DNA from: Leptidea sinapis | Lineage: Eukaryota; Arthropoda; Insecta; Lepidoptera; Pieridae | DNA: 64,000 nt | Reading direction: 5' to 3' | Assembly: GCF_905404315.1 (NCBI RefSeq) | Contig: NC_066296.1 | Location: 9,362,001-9,426,000 of the forward strand | Part shown: positions 1 through 10,402 of the stretch, piece after piece | Position numbering within the stretch: position 1 is the first letter of the stretch | How the letters are laid out: each line of letters starts with the position of its first letter | Position numbers and translations under genes: made by a program | Notes under the pieces: generated by a model | Seen by the model: only the letters and a program-made list of their open reading frames with translations | The model's database searches: none | What the model was told of the DNA's origin: nothing

Positions 1-1480
1 TAAATTGAATACCATTTATTACTAATGATGCTATAAATATAATATAGAACAAGAATAATATCGTAAACATGTAGGAAAAAATACTGACGTCAACAGTCGC
101 GCGGATGACATGCGTCCTCCACCCACAATTTCGAACTACTCCTGACTCATCCAAGCCACTACATCATATGGATGTTACTGATATCACGAAGCGTATCAAA
201 GGCATTACTAAACTCAGCGCCAGATAGTTGTTCCCATATAAAAACGAAAAATTAATTAGCATGGATGACATATTTCATCCGCGCGACCATTCTAGGGTTA
301 ATGTTCTCACGATCACAACTTTTTCCAAACATAATGGTAAATTCAGTAATTTAAAAAAAATATTTATAGTGACTCTTCAAAGCGATTAGTTTAAGCCTAA
401 TTGAATTAACATTATTTGACTTTGACTTTGAATACTTATAGCATCATGTGGCGTAGTACATTATAGCCTCCATTCAATATCTATCAATAAATATAAAAAA
501 ACTATCCCAGCGGAGGAACTCGGGGTATATAATATGTTTATAGCTGGCAACATATTTTTTTGATGGCGTCTGTTATGTTTACAAAATATTTTGCTGTTTT
601 GACGAATGTATTAGCTTAAATTAAAAGTTGTGAAATAGTATTTAGGTGTGAAATGTGATTTTCTTATCATATTTTTTATTATAAGACGCTTTGTGTCACC
701 CTTTCACTGCACAGTTAGTAATTTTTCAATTAAATTTCGCGCACTGATTGTCCTGGAAGTTGACAGAATGACACTGACGCGGCGGGAAACTTATGTGGTC
801 ATAAACGACGTGGTGAGCCCCTTAAATATTTTACACCCATTGTTACATGTTTTCTGGCAAAATAAAGGATTTATGGTATGATTTATTTATGATTTGTCTT
901 AAATCAACACTCTGTCTCTTAAGGAAAACCACATCAAAATCGGTTCAGTAGTTTATTATTAATTTATCTTGAACAGACGGACATAATACAGACGAGGCGG
1001 GGGATATTATGTAGTGATTACAAAAAAAGGCGATCCAACTTTTTTTTGTGTCAGCTTCACGTGTAATTGATGTGGCCACTAAACTTGATAACTGGTTCTC
1101 TTTTAACATTTTAGAGTATACTATAATAATAGTACTAGTATAATATTCCTAGTACATATTATAATACTAGGAATATTATATTTTTGAAGCGAGAACTTGT
1201 TGCCTGCGGGATGTGGTTCTCCATAAACAATACCCTAATTCAAGTGCATCCCCCCATAACGGAAGTCAAACATTGGTGAATCACTGAAGTAAAGTGTCAA
1301 CTTTATAATACTTTCATAGTTAAAGTTATTATAGTTGCGTATTAAGTAATAGTTATTATACAAATAATATCAGAATATTCAATCCGCTGAAAATCAGCGC
1401 TGTGTTGGTATTATTCCAATGCAACATGACGCTGAGTCAGTTCCTTTAGATAACAATAACTGCTACACAAGTATTTTTAA
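1..1480. other. Arm sequence without recognisable gene
   Basis: No domain is recognised here. A 77-codon frame at 648-881 (+) has a mirror at 19,898-20,131 that differs at two residues. Its composition is unremarkable and I do not regard it as a gene. The stretch at about 895-1,020 resembles the 'cagtagttt...acagacgga' type of insect repeat tail also seen near 63,150. The CAAAGTCAAAGTCAA-type motif near 417-432 resembles the tail of the LINE fragment at 41,757. Confidence 0.5.
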
Positions 1481-1499
1481 ATTATAATAATCACTATAA

Positions 1500-1650
1500 T
1501 ATTATGCATACATTTGCTTTTTTTATCATTTGTATTTTTTTATGCTATAAGTTTTTAATCATTTTTTTACCTCTAAGTCTTTTTTAGTTGTATTATTCTG
1601 TGTGGTTTGTGTTTGTTATTAATAAAGTTTTCATTCATTCATTCAATATA
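1500..1650 (+). repeat. LINE-like 3' tail with (ATTC)n
   Basis: An AT-rich stretch ends in AATAAAG followed by a short CATTCATTCATTC tail, the usual look of a non-LTR retrotransposon 3' UTR with a microsatellite-like end. The mirror copy lies at about 18,716-18,870 in the right arm. No coding part is attached, so the family cannot be named. Confidence 0.45.
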
Positions 1651-1934
1651 GAAGAGATAAATATCATAAAAAAATATTATTCAGTAGGTACCTTAGATTA
1701 TTAAAGTGGTAGGTAGTAGGTACTATAAAATAATTATAAAGGTTTTTCTTATGAAGCGGTGAGTCATAGGTATTATGCACAAAATAGCTGTGAATAATTA
1801 TTAATTAATACGAATACGAAAAATATTAGAAGAAAGTGTGCACGTGTAATCTTAACGCGCGATTGAAATAATACTTAATAATAATTAACTTTAGGAATAA
1901 TTAACAGATACATTAATATATTACATTAAACTGC

Positions 1935-2510
1935 CTTGTTACCAAATAAGGATATATAGGAGTGGTAGTGCCATGTTGGGTCCTCACGGACACAACCGAA
2001 TTGGGCCGGCACGCCCGGAGAAATACCACTCCCCCACTCGAAACCGGCGTGAAATAGCGGCTATTCCGCTGTGTTTCGTCCGGTGAGTGGGGTATCCGGA
2101 GGCCAACACCCCCCCTCCACAACTCCACACTCCTCAATACAAATGGCAGCACGGACTAAAAATAGACTACTCCAGGACGGTACCAGGCTATGCAGCCCTG
2201 GAGAATCCGTCCCTGGGCGTCCACAATTAGGATCTGTACCTAATAGTGGTTGCCCATGCTGCCCCGCGTATTCTGGAGGGGGCAAATTTGAGACGGCTAT
2301 TTGCTCAACTTTAGTTGTGATCACAGTCAGATCATTCATTTTTAATTATTATAGCAACAGGGTAACAAAATTTTTTGTTAGAGTAATCATACTCATGGTC
2401 ACAATGTAACAGCCCTAGGGATAATGGACTAACAGTAGCACATACTGAGTGTTTTACTGTGGAGGCGCTTTTTAAGCGTATTAAAAATAAAGGTTTATTA
2501 TTATTATTAT
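1935..2510 (+). mobile_element. LINE-derived element, 5' module with (TTA)n tail
   Basis: This GC-rich block contrasts with its AT-rich surroundings. It contains a possible ORF1 start at 2,071 (first residues MFRPVSGVSGG; the frame runs to 2,409), then AT-rich sequence, AATAAAGG and a (TTA)n tail at about 2,495-2,511. The mirror copy is at 17,850-18,410. The 5' module (about 1,985-2,105) reappears at 22,965-23,076, fused to the reverse-transcriptase C-terminus of another element. That suggests this is the true 5' region of a LINE and that the present copy is a deletion derivative with a different 3' end. The protein function is not recognisable. Confidence 0.55.
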
Positions 2511-2769
2511 CATAAGAATTAAATAGCTACCAATGATGAATTGAAATTTCAATCAATCCCTTATTACTAGTGTTATAATATTTATATCTACACATGTTTA
2601 GCTCCGAAGGTGTCTGCTTCCGCTGTCAGTTGTCACCTGCTAGATAACGAACGTGGCTCTGGTACTAATACTAGTATTGGTGGTAGAACCACGAACCGGA
2701 TCGAGCAACTGATAAATAATAGATATCTCTACGTTCAAAAATCTATTCTGAGAATAATGTTATATTGGG

Positions 2770-3433
2770 GTTTTTTTTTTAATGATTTCGAATTAAGAAT
2801 TTACTGATAGTAATGTTTCTCCCTGCCCATTACAATGCAGTGTCGCTCAGGATTCTTGAGAAACTCAAAAATTATCAGCGGCACTACAATTGCATTCGTC
2901 ACAGTCAGTCGTACAGAGCAAATCTATACTAATATTATAAAGCTGCAGTGTTTGTTTGTTTGTTTGAACGCGCTAATCTCTGGTACTACTGGTCCGATTT
3001 GAATGATTATTTCAGTGTTGGGTAGTCCATTTATCGAGGAAGGCTATAGGCTATGTTTTTTTTCAAAATAAGGGATCCGTAATAAAATTGCTATTTTGTA
3101 ACACAAGGTGTAAAATCGAAAACCTATTTTTGCGTGCGCTGCAAAAACTATTGACAATAGAACAAAATGATGTACAGGCTATAATATAGGCAATATTTTA
3201 TTACTTATAAAACTATCGCGTGAATTATACTTTATATGGCAAAACAACGTTTGCCGGGTCAGCTAGTGAGACATAAGATGTTAAGTCTCATTTGCCCGGT
3301 AATTTTACTGGCTGCGGCACCCTTCAGACCGAAACAAAATAATGATTACACACTACTTCTTCACGGCAGCAATAGGCGCCATTGTGGTTCCCATAACCTA
3401 GCCGGCATCCTGTGCAAAGGAGCCTCCCTCTGG
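2770..3433 (-). mobile_element. SINE-like repeat S1, interrupted by a Helitron
   Basis: This is one of about ten copies of a repeat of roughly 300 bp, written here antisense: T-run first, then the hairpin region, then a terminus near CTCC..TGG. The copy is split at 2,923-3,266 by a Helitron. Outside that insertion it reads as in the other copies ('gagacataagatgttaagtc' resumes at 3,267). The mirror copy in the right arm (15,775-16,422) has the same interruption, so both insertions predate the duplication that made the palindrome. Confidence 0.8.
2923..3266 (+). mobile_element. Short non-autonomous Helitron
   Basis: It begins TCTATACTAATATTATAAAG and ends with the Helitron-type terminus CTAG followed by host T, inserted between A and T with no target duplication. 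It has no coding capacity. Near-identical copies lie at 15,943-16,270 (mirror arm) and 36,134-36,479 (minus). Other members with the same 3' end (GGGTCAGCTAGT) are at 53,210-54,628 and 55,262-55,577. TC start, CTAG end and A/T insertion are the known Helitron signature. Confidence 0.82.
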
Positions 3434-3824
3434 TACTAACTGAACTAGGAACTGTATTCTGCCACAATATTTGATAAATATTCAGTGGCTTTACTAATGC
3501 TCTTGGATTCAACCCATTAAAATTATTCGTATCGGGATTGCAATATCTGCACTAATGCTCAGATTGATGAAGAACCTCAAAATTTACTATTGGATTAATT
3601 CAAAACGAATCACTTTGAATTTTGATTTCTTATTGTGCAACTTTAACTATCCGCTTTATTTGTGTTATTTTCATTTTAGTTATGAAATCTGGGTTCGGCA
3701 GAAAATTTAATATTGGAATGTCTCTTTTGTTGTCTATTCTATTTTTTGTAATATTTTTATATTTTATAATTGGAAATTTAACTATTAATTATATTTAAAG
3801 ATATATACAAATTATTTCAACTAC

Positions 3825-4028
3825 TTAAACTGAAATAAGCTGACGTGGATAAACAATATTATAATGACATAAGTTTGAAATAGTAGTAATGACAGTATGG
3901 CGAATGGCCACGAAGTATAATCCGGCTAAGTTTAAAAGCAAACAGGTGCTTTTAAAACGTAGTGGATTTCCGTTTTTTACAAGATTATATCCGTCATCTG
4001 TCAATCTATCAATGACTGCACGTTTCAT
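3825..4028 (-). other. 67-codon frame identical in both arms
   Basis: An open frame (first residues MKRAVIDRLTDDGYN) is present on the minus strand here and on the plus strand at 15,154-15,357. The predicted 67-residue products are identical, and I saw no nucleotide difference across the 204 bases, although adjacent blocks differ by about 3 percent. I recognise no domain, signal peptide or RNA. It may be a chance frame inside a recently gene-converted patch; I include it only because of the identity. Confidence 0.25.
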
Positions 4029-4293
4029 ACAATCGAGTTAATCGCTTTTTTTAGAGAGTTTCGGTAGGCTGTACAGCATTTTGTTATTGTGATTTAATAT
4101 TTAAGAAGTTCGAAGTAGCGGTCAATGAATTTGAAATTTTTAAATTCCATAGTATCGTTCTTAATTTAAATTCAAAAGTATCAAAATGAGATGTTTTTAA
4201 GTTGTAAAAATATTTGCGGCCAGACCACTTCAAACTATGTTTTGTGCCTTAGATTCACTTTGCTCGCTGAGATTTTTTTAATGAGTCGTTATA

Positions 4294-4543
4294 GTATCCC
4301 ACAAGCACACAGCCGGTCTGAGGTTCGAGTCTCCTTATGAGACGCCCCGCGACTGTTGTTGCGTAGTCTTTGCGGCCTCCACGGCCCACGTCCTACTTCG
4401 CTGTGAAAGCCAGGGCTGCTAACAGCACAGAGGAGGTTTTAGTTGGTATGGGGTGTCCGCTTACGCGGACACACGAGTCCGACATATTACGCCCCGTTCT
4501 GGGGCGTAAATACGTAACCGTATTTCCTCCTCTCAAAAAAAAA
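4294..4543 (+). mobile_element. Poly(A) SINE with 9-bp target duplication
   Basis: A 250-bp GC-rich insertion ending in nine A residues (4,535-4,543) is flanked by GTCGTTATA at 4,285-4,293 and 4,544-4,552. The right arm near 14,880-14,895 has a single, slightly altered copy of the target, which is the empty site. The stretch 'GTCCGCTTACGCGGAC' (about 4,456-4,471) forms a hairpin. No clear tRNA A/B boxes were recognised. This is a textbook retroposition after the two arms separated. Confidence 0.85.
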
Positions 4544-5524
4544 GTCGTTATATATATATTCGCGCCGCAATTGTATATTCTCTTTGTTGTAATTTTTTGT
4601 TATGGCAAACTATAGTGCTGATACTTCCTGTTAAAAATAGAGAGATACCCATAGACAACAGACGCATTTATATCTGATTGGCTAATCTAAGGCTAGTTGA
4701 CTCTCGCGCAAGTTATAACAAAATTATCACCGAGCACCGAACAGAGTTCGCATGCAATACACAATACGCATAACAATTAAAATAATAATTCATCAATGGC
4801 CAACGACCTAATCCCATCGCATCAAAGTTCTCGTTGTAACTCAATTAACAATTTATTCTACAAACGTCGAGAGGACAGTAACACCCACTTTAGCACCAGG
4901 GGTTCCTAGAGGATTAGCGGGGGCCCCCAGCTGCAGACCATCTCTTCCTGGAACCCCAGGTATGTCTGTCTATTGTTTCGCCATAACATATTTTAATTTT
5001 TAATATCATAATACATTTTCCTACACACGCGCTAAGACTATTTGTATCTGGTTACAATTGAGTGGACTGTATACATTAAAAACGTCATTCTCGTCTCGGC
5101 CCCCGCGCCGAGCAGACAACTACACGCGCCTGTGCTCACGCTCCGCTACGCCGCCACGCTACGCCCAGTGCTACGCTACGCAGCTCCGCTACGTGTGGTA
5201 CGAGGTATACGCTACGTCAAGTTCGACTGGTTACGTCGAATTCGTTCCGGCCCGCAGCTTGCTTACAGCAATTTTTGTTGTAGTAAGTGAGTTGCGTGCC
5301 ATCGCGGTTGAGCTGAAGGATACCTAACGGTGACAACTAACTCGGCTAACGTTGACCCGGTGCGTTTCTCAGGCCTCCTGACCTGAGAGAAACCGGACGA
5401 CCCGATCCCATAGCACTTGGGCTTTCCCAAGGGTGACGGTTCGCGGCTATAACCATTAGGGATAGCCGCGCCACTTCCAACCCCCATTGCTCCCTGCCCT
5501 CGGCGGGGAGGCTTCTCCATCAGT

Positions 5525-7090
5525 ATGGCTCCATCAGCGGACCCTCGCAACGCCCTTTTAATCCAGATTGCGGCTTTACTTAAAGCTGCAAATATCCACG
5601 TCGACCAGACGTTTCTCGATATCTTCATCTCCACCGCGATTAACTCTCAAAGTCAGCCCCTTGCTGACTCTCCCGCGTCCCCCGATGAGCCCTCCGCTCA
5701 CAAACCTACTTCTGAGGACATGGAGTTCTCCGACCCCGCCTCCTGCGGCCGCAAGCGGCCAGTCCATTCCTCCTCGGAGGAATCAGATAACGGAACTCTC
5801 ACTGGTTCCGTACGCGACACCTCTCTCCGTCCCTATCGTCCCTCAGACGATTCATTCCAACTGGTTCAGTCCAGAAAGAAGCGTCAGGCCAAGCGCGTCG
5901 CGTCTGACAAGGTTTCAACCTCCTCTTCCCACCCAGTTCCATTAATGTCCCTCGACATTAGTTTACCCCCGGACTCGCTCCCCTCCTCTTGCCAACCGGC
6001 GACACGCTCGCCCGTCCACCCTAGCAACAAGCCTCCACCGCCTATTTTCCTCCGTGATAAGGCAAAGTGGACATATGTAGCCCAACTTTGCACCGATCAC
6101 AAGGTGCGATACACCCGTGCCTCAAACACAGGTGAGGCAATACGCATAGTCGTACCGACCACGGACGACTTCCGCAACCTCACCCTCCTCCTCTCGCGTA
6201 ACAACGTGCCTTACCACACCTATGCGCTCCCGGAAGAGCGCAAGGTCAAGGCTGTCCTCCGAGGCCTCCCGTACGAGCTCTCTAATGAGCTCATACAGGA
6301 GGACCTTGTCAAGAAAGGCTTTCCGGTCGAGGCTGTACATAAAATGTACAGCCGTACCGGAAAGAAATATCCGTTAGCGTTAGTCATTCAAACTAACGTC
6401 CCTGAAGCCAGGGAACTTTTCAAAGGAGAGTTCACCATATGTGGGCTCTCCAACATACGTGTGGAAGCCCCACACAAGCGGGGGTTCCCCGGCCAATGTC
6501 ACCGCTGCCAGATGTATGGCCACGCAGCGGCAAACTGCTCTGCTCCTCCCAGGTGCGTAAAGTGCCTCGAACCCCACAGCACCAAAGAGTGCAAACGCAC
6601 TCGCGACGAGGTAACACCTCCCGCATGCGTGCTCTGCGGCCAGGAGGGCCATACCGCGAATTATCGCGGATGCCCTTGTGCCCCTCGTTCCGCCCCGAAG
6701 GCTGCTAATAAGCAAACTTCCAGGCCGCCAAAACAAAGGCCACCTCTGGCCTCTAACCTCACCCAATCCCACTTTCCTCATATGAGGAATAAAACTGTCG
6801 GGCCCCAACTCTCCACCTCATGGAGACAATCAGCCCCTCCCTCTCAGGCATTCAATGTCTACTCCCGCCCCGCCCCGGCCACCTTCAGTGGCCCCAGGCG
6901 GGCAGTACCTCCCCAGGCTCAATCACAGGTGCAAAGCACCCTGAAAGACCTGGAAGAGATTTACGCCTCACTAGGCGAAGTCGACATCCAAGAAATATCC
7001 GTCCTGGCACGGAAACTCAGGACGGCTAAGTCCTCCAAGGAGCGCCTCTTTGCGCTGGCGGAGCACCACCATTTGGTGGCCTCCTTGTAA
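5525..7090 (+). CDS. Gag-like ORF1 protein with three zinc knuckles
   Basis: An open reading frame of 521 codons without interruption. In Jockey-type LINEs such proteins bind element RNA and form ribonucleoprotein particles. The N-terminal 180 residues are Ser/Pro-rich and low in complexity, with a basic patch (SRKKRQAKR). Residues about 215-320 resemble the domain that precedes the knuckles in Jockey-clade Gag (PRE_C2HC type). Three cysteine knuckles follow: CHRCQMYGHAAANC (C325 first), CVKCLEPHSTKEC and CVLCGQEGHTANYRGC, the last with irregular spacing. The C-terminal 130 residues are Pro/Gln-rich, then helical. The start at 5,525 was chosen as the first ATG in frame after a stop-containing leader. 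High GC compared with flanks is an element property. The intact frame suggests a young insertion. I infer the clade from the knuckles and their preceding domain only. Confidence 0.88.
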   Translation: MAPSADPRNALLIQIAALLKAANIHVDQTFLDIFISTAINSQSQPLADSPASPDEPSAHKPTSEDMEFSDPASCGRKRPVHSSSEESDNGTLTGSVRDTSLRPYRPSDDSFQLVQSRKKRQAKRVASDKVSTSSSHPVPLMSLDISLPPDSLPSSCQPATRSPVHPSNKPPPPIFLRDKAKWTYVAQLCTDHKVRYTRASNTGEAIRIVVPTTDDFRNLTLLLSRNNVPYHTYALPEERKVKAVLRGLPYELSNELIQEDLVKKGFPVEAVHKMYSRTGKKYPLALVIQTNVPEARELFKGEFTICGLSNIRVEAPHKRGFPGQCHRCQMYGHAAANCSAPPRCVKCLEPHSTKECKRTRDEVTPPACVLCGQEGHTANYRGCPCAPRSAPKAANKQTSRPPKQRPPLASNLTQSHFPHMRNKTVGPQLSTSWRQSAPPSQAFNVYSRPAPATFSGPRRAVPPQAQSQVQSTLKDLEEIYASLGEVDIQEISVLARKLRTAKSSKERLFALAEHHHLVASL

Positions 7091-7556
7091 TTCCTAAAGC
7101 GCTTAACGCTTACCACATAGTGCGGTACGAGTGAAGCCTAGGGGCGTATCACTCGATCTTACCAAATCACTATTTTTAAAATTCTCCTCTCTCAATTTTT
7201 CGTCTGACCTGGATTGACAGGTACCAGATACATGTAGCCTCACCTCCCGTTTGTGATCATCCTTCTGATGTCACCAAGTCTCTATTAGACAGCACCTTCT
7301 GTGCATTCCCAGCGAACACTCCCTAGGGAGTGCCGCTTGCGCCTCTCTTCCCCGAGAGATGGTCGCCTTCGATGAAGGCTTAGAGGGCACACTGCCCAAA
7401 GCCAACCTCAGGTGGTGTTTAGTGGGTAGGCACTTAGGTTCTTACGTGAGTCCCACATAACCAACGCAGCCTTAGGCTGCGTTGGTATGCATGAGCATTC
7501 ACCACCTCCCTCCCTTCGTAATCCCGGAGGGTAGCCCTTTCCCTTTGTCTGGGCGC
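7091..7556 (+). other. Hairpin-rich 3' UTR of the ORF1-only element
   Basis: Several short inverted repeats lie in a row. The strongest is at 7,460-7,486: CCAACGCAGCC and GGCTGCGTTGG around a TTA loop, with one more outer A-T pair, giving a 12-bp stem. Others are CACTCCC/GGGAGTG at 7,317-7,332, TCTC..GAGA near 7,346-7,360 and GCCTTC/GAAGGC near 7,370-7,380. In non-LTR elements the 3' UTR is where reverse transcriptase recognises RNA, so these may be the parts shared with an autonomous partner. That role is inference. Confidence 0.6.
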
Positions 7557-7741
7557 AAAAAAAAAAAAAAAAAATTAAAAACGTTAACCAATAATTATTA
7601 CTTCTACAGGCTCATCTTATATCATATATACATGTAGATAGACTGTGAAAGCTGTAAAAAGTCGAAGTAAATTAGAGTTGACAATGAACGTCTATTTTGA
7701 GCAATGTACGCACACTAACACAAAGTGACATACAAATCGCG

Positions 7742-8252
7742 AGGCCACGTTCAGATGATAAGCGCTCAACGCTCGTTAAACGTGCGTTGAATTTTTGTAT
7801 AGAGTTCACATGGTACGCGTTTGTCAGGCGTTTAATTCGTACCGCCATGTTTTAGTTTCTCCTTCGATTCATTCTCTCTCTCATCTCCTCCGTTTTTGTT
7901 ACTGGCTATGGAGTGTATGTTACTGGCGATGAAGAACCCCATTGCTGTAGTATGACCATAATGTGCTAAATTATTTGGCACACTATATTGCTGTGATTTA
8001 TAATCATGATATAGAAAGCTTTCAACAGAAGTTTGATCACGCTGCTCTTGTGACAAATAATTTATTTCTAAAATATGTCTATCCACGTCAAAAGCGCGCG
8101 CTCATCTGAACGGAAACATAGAAAACAAATGATCGAGCGCTAGGGCAGCATTCAACGCACGTTAGAATATGTACGGCCTGAATAAAATGTATGTAGTTGT
8201 AAGCGCGCGTTATCAAAACGCACGTTGAGCGCTTGTCACCTGAACGTGGCCT
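7742..8252. mobile_element. Non-autonomous DNA transposon with ~35-bp TIRs
   Basis: The ends are imperfect inverted repeats: GGCCACGTTCAGATGATAAG at the left, and at the right the reverse complement of GGCCACGTTCAGGTGACAAG. The interior holds short frames (7,832-8,086 and 8,088-8,303 on minus) that differ between the arms at about 8 of 84 residues, so I do not regard them as genes. The mirror copy is at 13,369-13,877. A 3-bp target such as TTA or TAA would suit a PIF/Harbinger-type element, but the flanks are not clean. Confidence 0.55.
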
Positions 8253-8329
8253 AAGACGTAGCTTGTCACGAACACTAGAGTAATAAAAGTGGCCTAGTTT
8301 CATCGGTTGTCTAGCAGCATGTCTATCCT

Positions 8330-8450
8330 TCCTTAAAGGCCGTCAACACTCCTGTGATTCCTCTGGTGTTGCAAGAGAATGTTGGCGGCGGTGATCACTT
8401 AACACCACCCGTACGCTCGTCTATCCTCCTTTTCCATAAAAAAGCCTCTT
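8330..8450 (+). repeat. 3' end fragment of LINE family B
   Basis: This short block matches the terminal portion of the LINE copies at 34,529-34,965 and 40,886-41,510 (GTTGCAAGAGAATG ... CCTCCTTTTCCAT, then an A-rich stretch), in sense orientation here. The mirror copy is at about 13,165-13,300. No coding sequence remains. Confidence 0.65.
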
Positions 8451-8924
8451 TTTTTATCTAAATCTAAGAGGATCATCACACGTTCACTTAATTTGATTAG
8501 ACAGACTATTTATTGTGCTCTATGGGTTGAGACAAATGAGAGAATAGAAAGACCTTTAACCAATTTATAGCTTTATTTAACATTTTCTGCGTCAAGTGTT
8601 TTTGTTCACTTTTCCACTCAGCCGAAGCTTTATAGCTTGAATAATTGAATTTTATTTTGTTGATTGATTTGTCTGCAAAGATTGAATTTCTATCTGTATT
8701 TAATTAGCTTCTGTTGTTTTGATTCACAGAGTGTGCCAAAGTGAAACTAGTGATCCTTGTACTGTTAATATAATTTTCGTTTTAATTTACTTCGAAAGTG
8801 GTTTTACTTTAAGTAACTACGATCTAATTATCAACACTCCTTTCTCATTCGTTATATTCAAATACTTTAATTCAATGTCTGTTTGTGTTATAAAATAAGG
8901 CATTTTAGCTATAGCTGTTTTTAC

Positions 8925-9021
8925 TTTTTTTTATGAAAATAAGGGACGAGACGAGCAGGACGTTCAGCTGATGGTAATTGATACGCCCTACCCATTACAA
9001 TGCAGTGCCGCTCAGGATTCT
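8925..9021 (-). repeat. Truncated S1 SINE at inner end of left arm
   Basis: The T-run and first 95 bases of the S1 repeat (TTATGAAAATAAGGGACGAG ... GCCGCTCAGGATTCT) are present, then homology stops at about 9,022. The mirror copy at 12,600-12,695 is truncated at the same base, so the truncation predates the inverted duplication. Confidence 0.8.
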
Positions 9022-9196
9022 CAAATTCATGTTTCTGAATTAATCTTCGCAAAAATGGAACACCCGTCGGAATAATTGATTTACTTAAACAATCATTAAC
9101 TTATTATGCCTACTGCTCATCTAAGTCGAGCTAGGTGTTTTGCTTTGACTGTATTGTTCCTTCTATGGAGTTCTTATTGTGCTAATCTTTCGATTC

Positions 9197-9590
9197 AGGT
9201 ATTTTTTAGGGTTTCGTAAACAATGGAACCCATATAGATTCGTCATGTCTGTGTGTCAGTCCGTCAGGCACTTTTTTTCCAAATTAATAAGAACTATACT
9301 GTTGAAACTTGGCAAGTAGATGTATTCTGAGCATCGCATTAGGATTTTCACAGAAAAAAAATTTTCATCATACCCATACGTGTGGGGATCTATGGATAGG
9401 TCTTCAAATATCATTTGTTTCTAAACTGAATAGTTTGCGCGAGAGACACTTCCAAAGGGGTAAGATGTGTCCCCCCCTGCAGCTTCTAAAATAAAATAAA
9501 TATGAGATTGATAAATCAAAAAAAAATATATTAAATACCATGCAAATTTCCACCGAAAATTGGTTTGAACAAGATCTAGTAAGTAGTTTT
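9197..9590 (-). repeat. Dispersed repeat R1x (minus copy)
   Basis: This shares a series of blocks, in reverse orientation, with 48,158-48,790: a 'GGGTTTCGTA...AATGGAACCC' end, 'TTGAAACTTGGCAAGTAGATG', 'GCGCGAGAGACACTTCCAAA' and 'CATGCAAATTTCCACCGAAAA'. A third, truncated copy is at 49,655-49,890. The family is widespread in lepidopteran DNA as I remember it, but I cannot assign a class. Confidence 0.6.
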
Positions 9591-9934
9591 TTGTTGGCTT
9601 ACTTCAACTTTTGGGCCATTTAATATTATGCAAAGTCGTTTTAAATGTGGGGTCAAGTAATATTGACCTATCTGAAATAATATTTAACTAAAGATCCTAT
9701 GGACAGTTTAAAGCTTTTACGACCGATAGTTATATATAATCGACATCCTGCCCTTCAGCCCTCATCACCACAAAACTTACCGACATCTCACTCTATATTG
9801 AAGTTGATAATATTCTATGTGATGAAAATTGAATATTATATTCCGATAAAGATTAGGTAAATGTAGGTCACATTAAAAGTTTTGCGTTACTTAAAAAAAC
9901 AATATGTGATAACTTAAGTATTATGTGTATTGCT

Positions 9935-10402
9935 TTTCAATATACTCTACTTAACATTTTAAAAAATTTTTCATGTGTTCAAACCATTTTTTAAAACAAG
10001 AAGACCACAGATCTGAAGGCATGTTTTCTACGTGATTGAACGCTATCACTGCCCCTTCGGAATTGGTAAAAGTGAAACTCTCATCAAATCTTTGATTTTA
10101 AGGAAAATACAGAAATCACAGGGTGCTAGGTCGGTGCAGGATGGGTGACCATTTGTACTTTTTCGGAAGCTAAAAATGACTTAGTTTTGTTGGCCATGTG
10201 GCCTTTCACAACATTCGTCATGTCTCTCTCTAAAATTCAGCAAACCATCGCCTCCACAGTGAGGCGATGGAGCACAGGCTCAAGCAAGGTGCTTCTCTCC
10301 CAAATGCATTTTGAAGACGAGCAGCACAGTTTTGCAGAGAGAGAGAGAACTTTTAAAATCATAAAAAATCATCGCTCTTAAATCTTTTCGACTTAATTCC
10401 AT
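9935..10402 (-). pseudogene. Decayed, internally deleted mariner transposase
   Basis: On the minus strand the frame starts MELSRKDLRAMIFYDFKSSL, the typical N-terminus of insect mariner-type transposases. After a deletion it continues in pieces: DLAPCDFCIFLKIKDLMR, then in another frame VIAFNHVENMPSDLWSSCF and KKWFEHMK. Known mariner transposases are about 340-350 residues with a DD34D catalytic triad; here the central catalytic part is gone and there are stops and frame changes. The last segment (DLAPCDF) normally carries the third catalytic residue. It lies in the palindrome spacer. It cannot encode active enzyme. Terminal repeats were not found. Confidence 0.75.

Larger units (their letters stand above)
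5086..7573 (+). mobile_element. ORF1-only (half-LINE) non-LTR retrotransposon
   Basis: A complete-looking insertion of 2,488 bp: GC-rich 5' UTR (5,086-5,524), a single gag-like ORF (5,525-7,090), a hairpin-rich 3' UTR (7,091-7,556) and a poly(A) of 17 (7,557-7,573). It is flanked by the target duplication ATTAAAAACGT at 5,075-5,085 and 7,574-7,584. The right arm carries the uninterrupted site (about 14,036-14,060) with one mismatch, proving the boundaries. No endonuclease or reverse-transcriptase sequence occurs between them. It must therefore have been mobilised in trans, as is known for mammalian HAL1 and argued for Drosophila HeT-A, which also carry only ORF1. Confidence 0.9.
1..9080 (+). 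repeat. Left arm of giant inverted repeat
   Basis: This whole interval reads as the reverse complement of 12,540-20,779. Base 1 pairs with base 20,779 and base 9,080 with base 12,540. Blocks checked by eye at 1-250, 640-880, 1,930-2,500, 3,300-4,290, 7,600-8,450 and 8,880-9,080 all match in order, with about 3 percent substitutions plus indels. The arm is longer than its partner mainly because of insertions at 4,294-4,543 and 5,086-7,573. Homology begins at the first base of the window, so the arm may extend further left than can be seen. Confidence 0.97.

Noticed and set aside
2..19. An 18-base match between the palindrome start and 23,762-23,779 inside the mariner element (AAATTGAATACCATTTAT)
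   Set aside because: AT-rich, isolated and without further similarity on either side; chance is likely.
5263..5634. Minus frame of 123 codons and other antisense frames over the half-LINE ORF1
   Set aside because: Shadow frames caused by the high GC content of the element; only the plus frame shows zinc-knuckle motifs.
7832..8303. Paired small ORFs in both arms (84 and 71 codons) as conserved genes
   Set aside because: They sit inside and across a TIR element, and the 84-residue products differ at eight positions, so there is no sign of constraint.
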